A DNA stretch of 64,000 nt from Thalassobacillus sp043497085 (GCA_043497085.1 JBIEKI010000006.1); one strand, 5' to 3'. Counted from the first letter of the stretch, positions 9,075-16,851 are shown. A program made the numbers and translations. Notes: generated from the sequence alone by a model not told the origin.

Positions 9075-9460
9075 TAAACAGGAAGTTCCCTGACAGCCAG
9101 TGGCTTTCCGCTTATGAAAACGAGTCACTGAACCAGTGGAAAGAAACTTATAAAACTGGTGCTTCGACCCAGGTAATAGAAGGATGGGAAATTTGGATTC
9201 GGCAGGAATGGGAGAAAGCTCGCGAATTCAAACCCGTAAGAAACTATTTCGAAGCGTGTATCACAGAGATGAAGCAAATAGAAAAACAGAAACAGCAGCA
9301 AATTGTACTGATTATGCTGGAAATGGGGCGGGGTGTTGTCCCGATGGATAAAAATGACCGGTCCTGGCGTGACTTATCCGGCTGGGTATTGCAGACAGCG
9401 GCGGAAAATGCGGAATCTGTGCATTATTGCTGGCATGGCCTATCTAGGCAGTTGAAATAA
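9029..9460 (+). CDS. Degenerate CobU-like protein
   Basis: This 143-residue protein begins with VVGGAYSGKRKLV, a P-loop resembling CobU but with RK in place of the usual KS-type continuation. It ends with EMGRGVVPMDKNDRSWRDLSGW and then HGLSRQLK, which closely follows the C-terminal CobU pattern (G-G-VP---RR-RDL-G ... GLP--LK). The ARI--HR segment with the GMP-carrying His is missing. Thus it keeps the CobU end that the copy at 7195 lacks and lacks the part that copy keeps. It may be a partner, a regulator, or a decaying paralogue. Family resemblance is seen; function is not known. Confidence 0.6.
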   Translation: MQLVVGGAYSGKRKLVNRKFPDSQWLSAYENESLNQWKETYKTGASTQVIEGWEIWIRQEWEKAREFKPVRNYFEACITEMKQIEKQKQQQIVLIMLEMGRGVVPMDKNDRSWRDLSGWVLQTAAENAESVHYCWHGLSRQLK

Positions 9461-9461
9461 G

Positions 9462-9971
9462 TTGAAAGTTTGTTTTGTAAGACATGGAGAAACAGACTGG
9501 AATGCAGAAGGCAGGCTGCAAGGTCACACAGCAACATCGCTTAATGAAAGGGGAATTCGGCAATCAAGAGAGTGCGCCAAACAGTTAGCGGGGGAAGAGT
9601 GGGATGTAATCCTTAGCAGCCCATTGCAGCGGGCGAGGGAATCAGCTTATATTCTTTCTGTTAATATGGAGGTACCCCGTTTTGCTGCTCATCTATTTAC
9701 AGAACTGGATTATGGTTATTGGAATGGAAAAGAAAGACAAACCTTAATTACGAGTCACTCATTTAAGAAATGGTATCAAGCGGAGATGAACAAGTTGGAA
9801 AAGCAGGTAAAAAAAGAGTTGAAGGCCCTCTATCAAACATACAAAGACGACGCTGTCATCGTGGTAACCCATGGCCTGGTAATCCAGCAGATCGAGAAGC
9901 TGCTGGAGAGGAAGTCGCTAACAGACGATGAGATTATTTCCAATGGTAGTTTCATATATATTTATGTATAA
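9462..9971 (+). CDS. Second histidine phosphatase in the cobalamin operon
   Basis: This is a 169-residue phosphoglycerate-mutase-like phosphatase: the N-terminal FVRHGETDWNAEGRLQGH carries the phospho-His, then SSPLQRARESA and ELDYGYWNG, and VVTHGLVIQQ with the second His. It is shorter than the paralogue at 8457. The start is a TTG at 9462, one base after the previous stop, with no clear ribosome binding site, so it probably depends on coupling. Alpha-ribazole phosphatase activity is plausible from context; a general phosphatase is the alternative. Confidence 0.78.
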   Translation: MKVCFVRHGETDWNAEGRLQGHTATSLNERGIRQSRECAKQLAGEEWDVILSSPLQRARESAYILSVNMEVPRFAAHLFTELDYGYWNGKERQTLITSHSFKKWYQAEMNKLEKQVKKELKALYQTYKDDAVIVVTHGLVIQQIEKLLERKSLTDDEIISNGSFIYIYV

Positions 9972-9985
9972 AAGGAGGGGGATCT

Positions 9986-10636
9986 ATGTTTACGCAAGAA
10001 GAAAAAGATGCGATCTATAAAGTTATTCATACGAGAAGGGACATCCGCAGTTTTTTGCCGACACCGATAGAAAGAAATGTCATACATAACATTCTTCAAG
10101 CCGGTCATCATGCACCTTCCGTAGGTTTCATGCAGCCATGGAATTATATTCTCATTTCTTCAGAAGCTGTCAAAGAAAAATTAGCCTGGGCAGCTGACAA
10201 AGAAAGACGGGCGATGGCTATCCATTTTGAAGACGAAAAAAAATCGAAATTTCTTAGCTTGAAAGTGGAAGGGTTAAAAGAAGCTCCTTTGACGATATGT
10301 GTAACCTGTGATCCTACGAGAGGCGGCTCCCATATATTAGGGAGGAATTCCATTCCGGAAACCGATTCCTTATCGACAGCGTGTTCGATTCAGAACATGT
10401 GGCTGGCAGCGTGTGCAGAAGGACTGGCAATGGGATGGGTGAGTTTTTATAAAAAGAATGATATCCGCGATATTCTCGATATCCCGCCGCATGTAGATCC
10501 TATTGCCCTGCTTTCTGTCGGATATACAGATGCATACCCGGACAAACCTATTTTAGAAACAGCGAACTGGGAAAAGCGAGCTGGGTTAGATCATCTCATT
10601 TTTGAAAATAAGTGGGGAAAGTTATATGTTAAATGA
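9986..10636 (+). CDS. bluB: 5,6-dimethylbenzimidazole synthase
   Basis: BluB is an oxygen-dependent flavin destructase of the nitroreductase fold that converts reduced FMN to 5,6-dimethylbenzimidazole, the lower ligand activated by CobT. The 216-residue protein shows RRDIRSFLPTPIE, HAPSVGFMQPWNYILI (about 44-59) and VTCDPTRGGSHILGRN, all typical of BluB rather than ordinary nitroreductases. A good AAGGAGGGGG ribosome binding site precedes the ATG. It is the last gene of the operon and is followed by two hairpins (10689 and 10818). Its presence implies aerobic synthesis of true cobalamin. Confidence 0.92.
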   Translation: MFTQEEKDAIYKVIHTRRDIRSFLPTPIERNVIHNILQAGHHAPSVGFMQPWNYILISSEAVKEKLAWAADKERRAMAIHFEDEKKSKFLSLKVEGLKEAPLTICVTCDPTRGGSHILGRNSIPETDSLSTACSIQNMWLAACAEGLAMGWVSFYKKNDIRDILDIPPHVDPIALLSVGYTDAYPDKPILETANWEKRAGLDHLIFENKWGKLYVK

Positions 10637-10688
10637 TCGGAGCTGCTTTTCCAACGTCGCCGTGTATAAGCAAAACAGATGTGTAAGT

Positions 10689-10745
10689 TGTCTGTCCCCC
10701 AGTGATTTAATGCTTTGCTTGGGGGAGGCAGGCTGATTTTTTTAT
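10689..10745 (+). repeat. Family B hairpin repeat, copy 1 (also terminator-like)
   Basis: An imperfect stem (CTGTCCCCC with GGGGGAGGCAG) encloses a loop containing ATTTAATGCTTTGCTT and is followed by a run of seven T. The same stem-loop, with a closely related loop, recurs at 28740, 37494, 37644 and 43857, each shortly after the end of a forward gene. It can act as the cobalamin operon terminator, but the conserved loop marks it as a dispersed repeat. Confidence 0.75.
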
Positions 10746-10817
10746 AGTCTATTATTGAAGAATGTTATCTAGTACATATGTAGATTGTCCAATAACTCCA
10801 ACTGTTTTACACATGAA

Positions 10818-10850
10818 AAAGGAGAGCTGCTCTTAGAGTAGCTCTCCTTT
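10818..10850. terminator. Bidirectional terminator between bluB and the membrane-protein gene
   Basis: The stem AAAGGAGAGCT / AGCTCTCCTTT has an 11-base loop and is flanked by A-rich sequence on the left and T-rich sequence on the right. It lies between two converging genes, so it can stop transcription from both sides. Confidence 0.75.
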
Positions 10851-10862
10851 GGTATTGTTATA

Positions 10863-11369
10863 TTAATTTGTCACTGTATTACGATAAGCGTGATTATAAT
10901 ATTTTATAAACCCGACGAACATGAGAAGCGAACCAATGACATTAAAAGCAACACGGAACCAATGGACTATCAGGAATTCTTGAGCAGTTTGTTTTAAGAA
11001 CTCGGTGGAATGGACAGCTGCTCCTTCGATGAACATGATTTCATTACGTGGCCACTCAAATATCATGGAAGTGGCGCCTTCGAGGACGATCATACCCATG
11101 CTAAGCAAAATCCAGTAGCGGGCGGGTTTGACTTTCCAGGCTAAAATCGTTGCCAATATTCCGGTTGCAATACTAGCCATCCCTAAAGGCGGAAAGTACG
11201 TGTGTGGGCTGGCCACTGCCATAAATTCCAGACTTACTTCAAATGATTCCGGGATGTCATGAAAAATATTTGGGTACACCATGAATGTATCTAACAAAAT
11301 ACTCCCTAACATAATCCATTGAACCCACAAATGAGATACTACTGAAGAAAAAGTAACTTTTTGCAGCAT
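10863..11369 (-). CDS. Uncharacterised four-helix membrane protein
   Basis: This 168-residue protein has four hydrophobic segments (about 10-30, 60-82, 88-108 and 140-160) with a loop rich in acidic and His residues between the third and fourth. The overall layout resembles DUF1772-type (anthrone-oxygenase-like) membrane proteins, but I would not assign that family firmly. The start at 11369 has AGGAG at good spacing; the longer open frame to 11465 is not needed. Upstream, at 11446-11483, CTTAA units spaced by 11 or 22 bases match those before the two-component operon at 14515, so it is probably controlled by that system. Confidence 0.6.
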   Translation of the reverse strand: MLQKVTFSSVVSHLWVQWIMLGSILLDTFMVYPNIFHDIPESFEVSLEFMAVASPHTYFPPLGMASIATGILATILAWKVKPARYWILLSMGMIVLEGATSMIFEWPRNEIMFIEGAAVHSTEFLKQTAQEFLIVHWFRVAFNVIGSLLMFVGFIKYYNHAYRNTVTN

Positions 11370-11445
11370 AGTGATTGCTCCTTTTTTGTTTTGTTTAATC
11401 AGGCTTCCTCTGTTTGAAAGCCTGAAACAATCATAAATAATAAAG

Positions 11446-11483
11446 CTTAACTGCCTATTAGGCATTTCTTAATTAATTCTTAA
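11446..11483. promoter_or_regulatory. Putative response-regulator operator: CTTAA units at 11-bp phase
   Basis: CTTAA begins at 11446, 11468 and 11479, that is at spacings of 22 and 11 bases. The stretch 11466-11485 (TTCTTAATTAATTCTTAAAT) is nearly identical to 14587-14606. Direct repeats with one-helical-turn spacing are the usual binding sites of OmpR-family regulators. The only such regulator in the window is the one at 12289. Confidence 0.55.
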
Positions 11484-11498
11484 ATCTTCAGATATACT

Positions 11499-11506
11499 TT
11501 GCCTTA
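11499..11506. repeat. Target-site duplication, left copy (TTGCCTTA)
   Basis: The octamer TTGCCTTA stands immediately left of the transposable element and is repeated exactly at 12119-12126 immediately right of it. This is direct evidence of insertion by transposition. Confidence 0.88.
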
Positions 11507-12118
11507 GGCTTTGTTAAACGTTAGTGTTGATTTTTCATAACATTCGACTGGAGGATCGTAAAGTCGAAGACTTGATTTTAAGATAATTGGGGTCCGTCGC
11601 CGTATCAGGAGAAGGGAGGCTGGGAAACGGTTCGCTTTCCTGTGGGGGAGCTGGCAAGCCTCCTCAGACTTCGTCTTCCGGGGTCTTGCCTAGATCCTTC
11701 TCCCACGGGAGGGAGTCTCACCGTTTCCCCTCCACCCTATCCGTTTTTAAATGAACGAACCCAACATTGTAAGAAGATATCTTCGACATTCACAGCATGA
11801 CAAGGCTCAATGATTTAGGAAACAAGCCCTTTTTGTAGCAGCTGTTACTATGTTTGAATGATTCTACCTAACGATGTTTCCGTTTTCCCTACGAACGCAA
11901 GGAGGTCCGGGAAATTGCGAGACTCCTATGGGATTAAAGTACATGGTGAGATCCCGCAGGGCTTTAGCCCGAGGAAGCTCACCGTACTCCCATGGAAAGC
12001 GAGTGATTTCCCGGACCTTCGGAGGCTTTCAACCATAACGGAAACATCTTATCTCGAAACTGAGTATCCAGCAATCGGGTACTTAACTGTAAAATCAACA
12101 CTGAGATTTAACAGAACC
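11507..12118. mobile_element. 612-bp non-autonomous foldback element, copy 1 (MITE-like)
   Basis: The ends are inverted repeats: GGCTTTGTTAAACG on the left, and a right end (TTTAACAGAACC) whose complement reads GGTTCTGTTAAA; similarity continues inwards to GTGTTGA / TCAACAC. It is flanked by an exact 8-bp duplication. It encodes no protein; an open frame at 11858-12127 is an accident of the repeat. Inside are two hairpin modules, 11615-11733 (arms GGGAAACGGT / ACCGTTTCCC) and 11904-12017 (arms GGTCCGGGAAAT / ATTTCCCGGACC), which are roughly inverted copies of each other. A second element of the same design lies at 52223. The mobilising transposase is not in the window; 8-bp duplications fit several IS families. 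Confidence 0.85.
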
Positions 12119-12126
12119 TTGCCTTA
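12119..12126. repeat. Target-site duplication, right copy (TTGCCTTA)
   Basis: Exact match to the octamer at 11499-11506, abutting the right inverted repeat of the element. Confidence 0.88.
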
Positions 12127-12127
12127 A

Positions 12128-12166
12128 GAAAAAAATAAAAAGACGAAGCATCGGAATAGCTTCGTC
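12128..12166 (-). terminator. Terminator of the two-component operon
   Basis: Read on the minus strand, GACGAAGC and GCTTCGTC form an 8-bp stem, followed by a long T-rich run (complement of 12128-12141). It lies about 120 bases past the response-regulator stop, beyond an element relic, and is the first strong minus-strand terminator there. Confidence 0.8.
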
Positions 12167-12185
12167 ATAGTCGAGTGGGGTATTC

Positions 12186-12288
12186 ATTTAACTGGGAGCA
12201 AGTTGGCCGGGCAACTAACGCGCTTTCCGTGGGCGTTCGGAAAGCTTCTTCAGAAGATGCTTATCCTGTACTAAAATCGCCCTGTTTT
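12186..12288. repeat. Decayed relic of the foldback element hairpin module
   Basis: The pieces GGGCAACTAACGCGCTTTCC and GTGGGCGTTCGG follow the pattern of the left hairpin module of the element at 52223 (GGGGAACGAGTCGCTTTCC then ACGGGCGTCCG), and GCTTCTTCAG follows GCCTCCTCAG. No matching terminal repeats remain. It lies between the response-regulator stop and its terminator, so it is part of the operon's 3' untranslated region. Confidence 0.5.
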
Positions 12289-12984
12289 TCAGGCGGCATC
12301 TTTATTAAAGCGATAGCCTACGCCCCAGATCGTTTCTATTAACGTTGGGTTGGAAGGGTCCTGTTCGATTTTTTCCCTGATTTTACGGATATGAACGGTT
12401 ACGGTGGTAATATCTCCGAAAGAATCAATCCCCCAGATTCGTTCAAATAACTCTTCTTTCGTGAACACACGGTCAGGATGAGAGGCTAACAAAACGAGCA
12501 GATCAAATTCTTTGGCGCGTAGCTCTTTTTCTTCCCCATCTACGAATAGTCGGCGCGACTGGAGATCGATGGCTAATCCATTGGTAAGTATTTCATTTGG
12601 TTCACTGGGGCGGTTGACGAGCCGGTCGTACCTGGACAAGTGGGCTTTCACCCTGGCTACTAGTTCGTTTGGGTTGAACGGCTTTTGAATATAATCATCT
12701 GCCCCGCGGTCAAATCCGCGAATCTTATCGATGTCTTCTTTTCTGGCTGTCACCATCAGGATGGGGATATCCAAAGTCTTGCGGAGTTGTCTGCACAACT
12801 CAAAACCATCTATACCAGGAAGCATTAAGTCCAGCAGTATTAAATCGTAGGGTACTCCTCTGGCTTGTTTCATTCCTTCTTCACCGCTTGTGGTGATATC
12901 GCACGTGAAACCGTTAACCTCCAAATAATCCTTTTCCAGTTCCGCGATCGTCTGTTCATCCTCGATGATTAAAATCTTTTTCAT
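12289..12984 (-). CDS. OmpR/PhoB-family response regulator
   Basis: This 231-residue protein has a receiver domain and a winged-helix DNA-binding domain. The phosphorylated Asp is D52 in LILLDLMLPG; acidic residues EDE at 8-10 bind magnesium and K101 (QKPF) is the switch Lys. The C-terminal half (about 130-231) shows LRAKEFDLLVLLASHPDRVF and TVHIRKIREKIE, the recognition region. It overlaps its kinase partner by four bases. Its likely targets are the TTAAG arrays at 11446 and 14578. No resistance or transporter gene adjoins, so the signal is unknown. Confidence 0.93.
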   Translation of the reverse strand: MKKILIIEDEQTIAELEKDYLEVNGFTCDITTSGEEGMKQARGVPYDLILLDLMLPGIDGFELCRQLRKTLDIPILMVTARKEDIDKIRGFDRGADDYIQKPFNPNELVARVKAHLSRYDRLVNRPSEPNEILTNGLAIDLQSRRLFVDGEEKELRAKEFDLLVLLASHPDRVFTKEELFERIWGIDSFGDITTVTVHIRKIREKIEQDPSNPTLIETIWGVGYRFNKDAA

Positions 12985-14069
12985 TTTGCCACCTTCTTTA
13001 ATGTGAAATAAATACTTGTCCCCTGACCCGGCTCACTTTCAGCCCAGGTTTTGCCTCGGTGTTGGTCGATAATCTTTTTAACGATGGCTAATCCAAGGCC
13101 GCTTCCACCTGTGGAAGAGTTTCTTGACGTGTCTGTCCGGTAAAAGCTTTCAAATAGGCAGGGAAGGTGTTCTTTTGCAATACCACTGCCATTATCCTGT
13201 ATTTGTACGACGACTTTATCCTCCTCCTGATGCAGATGAACGTGAATATCCTTATGCGGTTTGTCGATATATTTTAAGCTGTTTTGGATAATGTTTTTTA
13301 CGACTCTTCTTAATTGTTCCCGGTCTGCTTTTACCAGGTAGGAAGCATTTTGCCTGGCATGAAGTGTCGCTGAGCCTCCTTCTTGTTCCAGGTCAAACGT
13401 GATTTCCTCAATGAAATCATAGAAGAAGGCATATAAATCAACTTCTTCAAAATCAAAAGGAACCCGGTCGACATCCAGTTTGGAGTAAAGAAATAAGTCA
13501 TGGATCAGCGCATCCATATCATCCGTTTTTTTATAAATAGTATCCAAATAGCGTTCTAACTTTTCCGGAGTATTAGCGATTCCATCCTGAATCCCGTTTA
13601 CATAGCCTTTAATCGACGTCAACGGTGTCGCTAGATCATGGGAAATACTTGCAATCAGTTCCTGACGGTTTCGTTCATATTTCCTGCGTTCAGCCTCTGC
13701 TTCTTTTAAGCTGATACGCATCGTCTCAAACGTTTCGGAGAGTTCACCCAGCTCATCGTTACGTTTGGATTGGACAAGATGATCCAAATCCCCTTCACTG
13801 ATTTTCTTTGCAGCAACCTGTAGATTTTTTATCGGAGTTAAAATGGTGCGTGATACATAATAAGTCAACAGGCCATTGGTTACGGCTAAGATGATGATCA
13901 TTCCTGCCATTCGCAGTCCAAAAAACAACTGTAAGTCTGAACCTTTAGGACTGCCATTGAAGGTGACGAAGAATAAGTAACCTAAAATCATTTCTATGAT
14001 CAGGAAGCCGACAATCGGCAGGGCAATCATCGCTATATTGGATAGTACCAGTCTTTTTTTAATGGACAT
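12981..14069 (-). CDS. Membrane sensor histidine kinase (HAMP, HisKA, HATPase)
   Basis: This is a 362-residue kinase with two transmembrane helices (about 9-36 and 52-72), only about 15 residues between them, so sensing is probably within the membrane or through a partner protein. A HAMP linker follows (about 73-125). The phosphorylated His is H144 in ASISHDLATPL. The ATPase domain has the N box QNSLKYI, the G1 box DNGSGIAKE and the G2 box GGSGLGLAIVKKI. Kinases with very short sensor loops often partner with a small membrane protein; the gene at 14129 just upstream in the same direction is a candidate. Confidence 0.93.
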   Translation of the reverse strand: MSIKKRLVLSNIAMIALPIVGFLIIEMILGYLFFVTFNGSPKGSDLQLFFGLRMAGMIIILAVTNGLLTYYVSRTILTPIKNLQVAAKKISEGDLDHLVQSKRNDELGELSETFETMRISLKEAEAERRKYERNRQELIASISHDLATPLTSIKGYVNGIQDGIANTPEKLERYLDTIYKKTDDMDALIHDLFLYSKLDVDRVPFDFEEVDLYAFFYDFIEEITFDLEQEGGSATLHARQNASYLVKADREQLRRVVKNIIQNSLKYIDKPHKDIHVHLHQEEDKVVVQIQDNGSGIAKEHLPCLFESFYRTDTSRNSSTGGSGLGLAIVKKIIDQHRGKTWAESEPGQGTSIYFTLKKVAK

Positions 14070-14128
14070 GAAATCACCTGCTTCCGGATAGATTTAACTG
14101 GCTGAATATCTTCAGTAATACTGCATGT

Positions 14129-14515
14129 TCATTTTTGGCTTTCTATAAAAGTCATTATCCATGATGATCTTAGGATAGCAAGAGCTGCCAGGAATAACAA
14201 AATTCCGATAATCGGATGCAGCGCCCCTGCCCATGGTAAGTGTGTCGAAATATTTGCCGTAACATACAACAGGAAGGTCAATCCAAAAACGAGAGCGAGT
14301 TGCCCGAATATTTTTCGAGAAAACTTGCAGACAAGTGCAGCCACCAGCATGATCAGGGGAAGATAAAACCCGAACAGATGCACAAAAAACGTATGGTCAC
14401 TCCAATATTCGTAATGGATAAACGTAGCCATCCCTGCCAATAAAAACTGAATTGTAAAACATAATAGCAATAATGCAGCTAACCCTATAAATATGATTCT
14501 TCCACTTTTCTTCAT
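14129..14515 (-). CDS. Small four-helix membrane protein (DUF6220-like)
   Basis: This protein of about 128 residues has four hydrophobic segments and a WSDHTFFVHLFGFYLP stretch between the first and second, a pattern I associate with DUF6220 proteins. The ATG at 14515 has AGGA eight bases upstream; another ATG at 14524 (131 residues) lies directly against the site. It is the first gene of the operon with the kinase and regulator, 59 bases before the kinase. It may be the sensory partner or a target of the system. Function is unknown. Confidence 0.65.
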   Translation of the reverse strand: MKKSGRIIFIGLAALLLLCFTIQFLLAGMATFIHYEYWSDHTFFVHLFGFYLPLIMLVAALVCKFSRKIFGQLALVFGLTFLLYVTANISTHLPWAGALHPIIGILLFLAALAILRSSWIMTFIESQK

Positions 14516-14577
14516 TTCATTCATCCTTTCCTGAGTAAACGTCAGGTTTAATTCTATCCCTTATAGTTAAACTCCCT

Positions 14578-14616
14578 CTTAATTATTTCTTAACTAATTC
14601 TTAAATCGGTGCTTAA
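14578..14616. promoter_or_regulatory. Putative response-regulator operator: four CTTAA units
   Basis: CTTAA begins at 14578, 14589, 14600 and 14612, giving spacings of 11, 11 and 12 bases. It lies between the divergent two-component operon and the M23 lipoprotein gene, so it could control both. The central 20 bases are almost the same as in the array at 11446. Autoregulation of the two-component operon is the simplest reading. Confidence 0.6.
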
Positions 14617-14752
14617 ATATCAGGCCCGTACTATGCCATTAGTAATTCTGTTCGGAATCCCCATGAGGGTAAGCTGTTCTATTCATTCCATGAAACTTTT
14701 TCCAAAACAAAAGCGTACATAGGGTAACGATAAAAACAAAGGGTGATCTTAT

Positions 14753-15739
14753 TTGAATATGAAAAGTAGTGTAATTGCAGTGGTGGCCGCGGGGCTGCTT
14801 CCATTTGCTGCAGCATGCGGTCAAGCTGACCAATCATCGGAAGCAGCTGAAGCGGAGCAGGAACAAGCGGTCAAGAAAAAAGACAGGATCGATGCAGAGG
14901 AATTTGGTGCAGCATTTTTGGACGGACAATATACGGAACTCTACGGACAAACGAGTGACCAGTTTCAGCAGCAGGTTTCCTATAATGAGTTTGAACAGTT
15001 AGCTGAACAGTTTAATCAGAATGTAGCCGGTTATGAACTGCAGGCAAGCTCACCGGTTGCTAAACACCAAGAGCGATACATCTGGACTGATGAAAAGGGA
15101 GAGAAAGGGATTCAAGTCGTTTTTGATAATCAAAGCGTCATTCAGGGGTTGTTTTTAGCTCCACTTCAATCCTATCCGGAAACCGATGAGGTATACACTG
15201 CTAACACCTATACCATGCCTATCAATGAAGAATGGAGGGTATTCTGGGGCGGGACCAACCAACTATTGAACTATCATTATCCTACAGAAAGTCAACGGTA
15301 TGCCTACGATCTGGTGATGACGAAAAACGGAAGCACGTATCATGGGAATTCCGAGAAAAATAAACATTATTATGCGTTCGGTAAAGATGTTACTGCGCCG
15401 GCTGATGGGGTGGTTGTGAAAGCCGTCGATGGTATTAAAGACAATGTACCAGGTGAAATGAATTCTGGCTCACCACTTGGCAATTATATCGTTATGGAAC
15501 ACAAAAATGGCGAATACAGTCTGCTAGCCCATTTCAAGAAAGGTTCAATCGCAGTAAAAGCAGGTGATAATGTTGCGGAGGGGGAAGTGCTTGGTCTGAC
15601 CGGGAACTCTGGAAACTCCAGCGAACCGCACATTCATTTTCAGGTGATGGATGATCCGGATTTCTTCGAGGCAACTTCGATTCGTATCCAGTTCGAAAAT
15701 GGTGAAGAGCCAATCCAGGGAGATTATGTGAGCCCGTAA
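14753..15739 (+). CDS. M23-family metallopeptidase lipoprotein with DUF3887-like N-domain
   Basis: This 328-residue protein starts with a lipoprotein signal (GLLPFAAACG; lipid Cys about residue 22). An acidic Gln/Glu linker leads to a domain (about 45-135) resembling DUF3887, then an M23 peptidase region with RYAYDLV (metal-binding Asp), APADGVVVKAVDG, LLAHFKKGSI and the PHIHFQV zinc motif. M23 enzymes cut peptide cross-links in peptidoglycan. The TTG at 14753 has GGGTGAT in good position; an ATG two codons later is the alternative. It is divergent from the two-component operon across the TTAAG array, which suggests a cell-wall stress circuit. Confidence 0.82.
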   Translation: MNMKSSVIAVVAAGLLPFAAACGQADQSSEAAEAEQEQAVKKKDRIDAEEFGAAFLDGQYTELYGQTSDQFQQQVSYNEFEQLAEQFNQNVAGYELQASSPVAKHQERYIWTDEKGEKGIQVVFDNQSVIQGLFLAPLQSYPETDEVYTANTYTMPINEEWRVFWGGTNQLLNYHYPTESQRYAYDLVMTKNGSTYHGNSEKNKHYYAFGKDVTAPADGVVVKAVDGIKDNVPGEMNSGSPLGNYIVMEHKNGEYSLLAHFKKGSIAVKAGDNVAEGEVLGLTGNSGNSSEPHIHFQVMDDPDFFEATSIRIQFENGEEPIQGDYVSP

Positions 15740-15832
15740 TCAAGATTTTTTGACCCTGCAGAAACGTACAGGAAATGTCGGGAAGGCCGGTATACAGGGT
15801 GGTAATCTAATGGAGGAAGGGAGGTCATAACA

Positions 15833-16705
15833 GTGGCTACATTAGAAAAAATGAATGAAGCAATGAGCTATATCGAGAAACACCTCAGCGAGGAAATCGA
15901 CATGCAGCAGGTGGCACGTATTGCTCTTGTGTCGGAGTACCATTTCAAACGGATGTTTTCATTCCTGGCAGGCATCCCGCTCTCGGAATACATCCGGCGC
16001 AGACGTCTCACGCTGGCAGCATTCGAACTGCGGGAAGACGATCAAAAAGTGATCGATATTGCCATGAAGTATGGCTATCATTCTCCTGATGCCTTTACAC
16101 GTGCTTTTCATAAGATGCATGGCATCACGCCATCAGAAGCAAGGGATAATGGGCAAGCCCTGAAAGCTTATCCACGCATGACCTTCCAATTATCCATTAA
16201 AGGAGGAAGCGAAATGAACTATCGGATCGAAGAAAAAGAGGCTTTTCGTATTGCAGGAATCAAAAAGAGGGTACCGATCATCTTTGAAGGAGTCAATCCA
16301 CACATCGAAGGAATGTGGAAATCGTTGAACGAAGATAAGATCAAGCAGCTCAAGGATCTTTCTGATATGGAACCCAAAGGGATCATCCAGGCATCCGCCA
16401 ACTTCTCAGAAGGACGGATGGAGGAAAAAGGAGAGCTGGATCACTATCTTGGAGTAGCGACAACAGAGGAGGCGGGGGATGAATTCGCCGCACTGGAGGT
16501 ACCCGCCTCGAGGTGGGCTGTGTTTGAAGCGGTCGGTCCCTTCCCGGAGACCTTGCAGGATGTATGGGGAAGGATTTATTCTGAGTGGTTTCCATCTTCT
16601 AATTATCAACAAAAGGAAGGACCGGAGATATTATGGAATGCGGACAAAGATTTTTCATCGCCAAATTTCAGAAGCGAAATTTGGATTCCTGTTAGTAAAG
16701 TGTGA
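15833..16705 (+). CDS. AraC-family regulator with GyrI-like effector domain
   Basis: This 290-residue protein has an N-terminal AraC DNA-binding domain (about 1-110) with two helix-turn-helix units: IDMQQVARIALVSEYHFKRM and VIDIAMKYGYHSPDAFTRAF. A C-terminal GyrI-like domain (about 127-290), the fold that binds cationic drugs in Rob/BmrR-type regulators, ends in ILWNADKDFSSPNFRSEIWI split over the last 30 residues. The GTG start at 15833 follows GGGAGGTCATAACA. It is probably a drug-responsive activator, but no efflux pump adjoins it. Confidence 0.88.
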   Translation: MATLEKMNEAMSYIEKHLSEEIDMQQVARIALVSEYHFKRMFSFLAGIPLSEYIRRRRLTLAAFELREDDQKVIDIAMKYGYHSPDAFTRAFHKMHGITPSEARDNGQALKAYPRMTFQLSIKGGSEMNYRIEEKEAFRIAGIKKRVPIIFEGVNPHIEGMWKSLNEDKIKQLKDLSDMEPKGIIQASANFSEGRMEEKGELDHYLGVATTEEAGDEFAALEVPASRWAVFEAVGPFPETLQDVWGRIYSEWFPSSNYQQKEGPEILWNADKDFSSPNFRSEIWIPVSKV

Positions 16706-16712
16706 TAAGAAC

Positions 16713-16750
16713 AAGTGAGGACTTCCACCATCGGGAGTCCTTTTCACTTT
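16713..16750 (+). terminator. Terminator after the AraC/GyrI regulator
   Basis: The stem AAGTGAGGACT / AGTCCTTTTCACTT (with a small internal bulge) is followed by TTT. It ends transcription of the regulator gene before the promoter at 16852. Confidence 0.65.
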
Positions 16751-16851
16751 TGCACATGACCTTCAGCGACAGGATTACTTTATATGGAATTTGAAACATA
16801 CGCGTAGGAAACCTCCCGTGGTATAATTATTAGAAAATTTGGAATAATCTG

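Noticed and set aside
11507..12118. Insertion sequence or integron with a gene cassette
   Set aside because: There is no transposase or integrase frame in or near the element, and no attC-like site.
11858..12127. Open frame of 89 codons inside foldback element 1
   Set aside because: It lies in hairpin arms, has no ribosome binding site, and similar frames arise in copy 2 at 52237 and 52543 with unrelated protein sequences.
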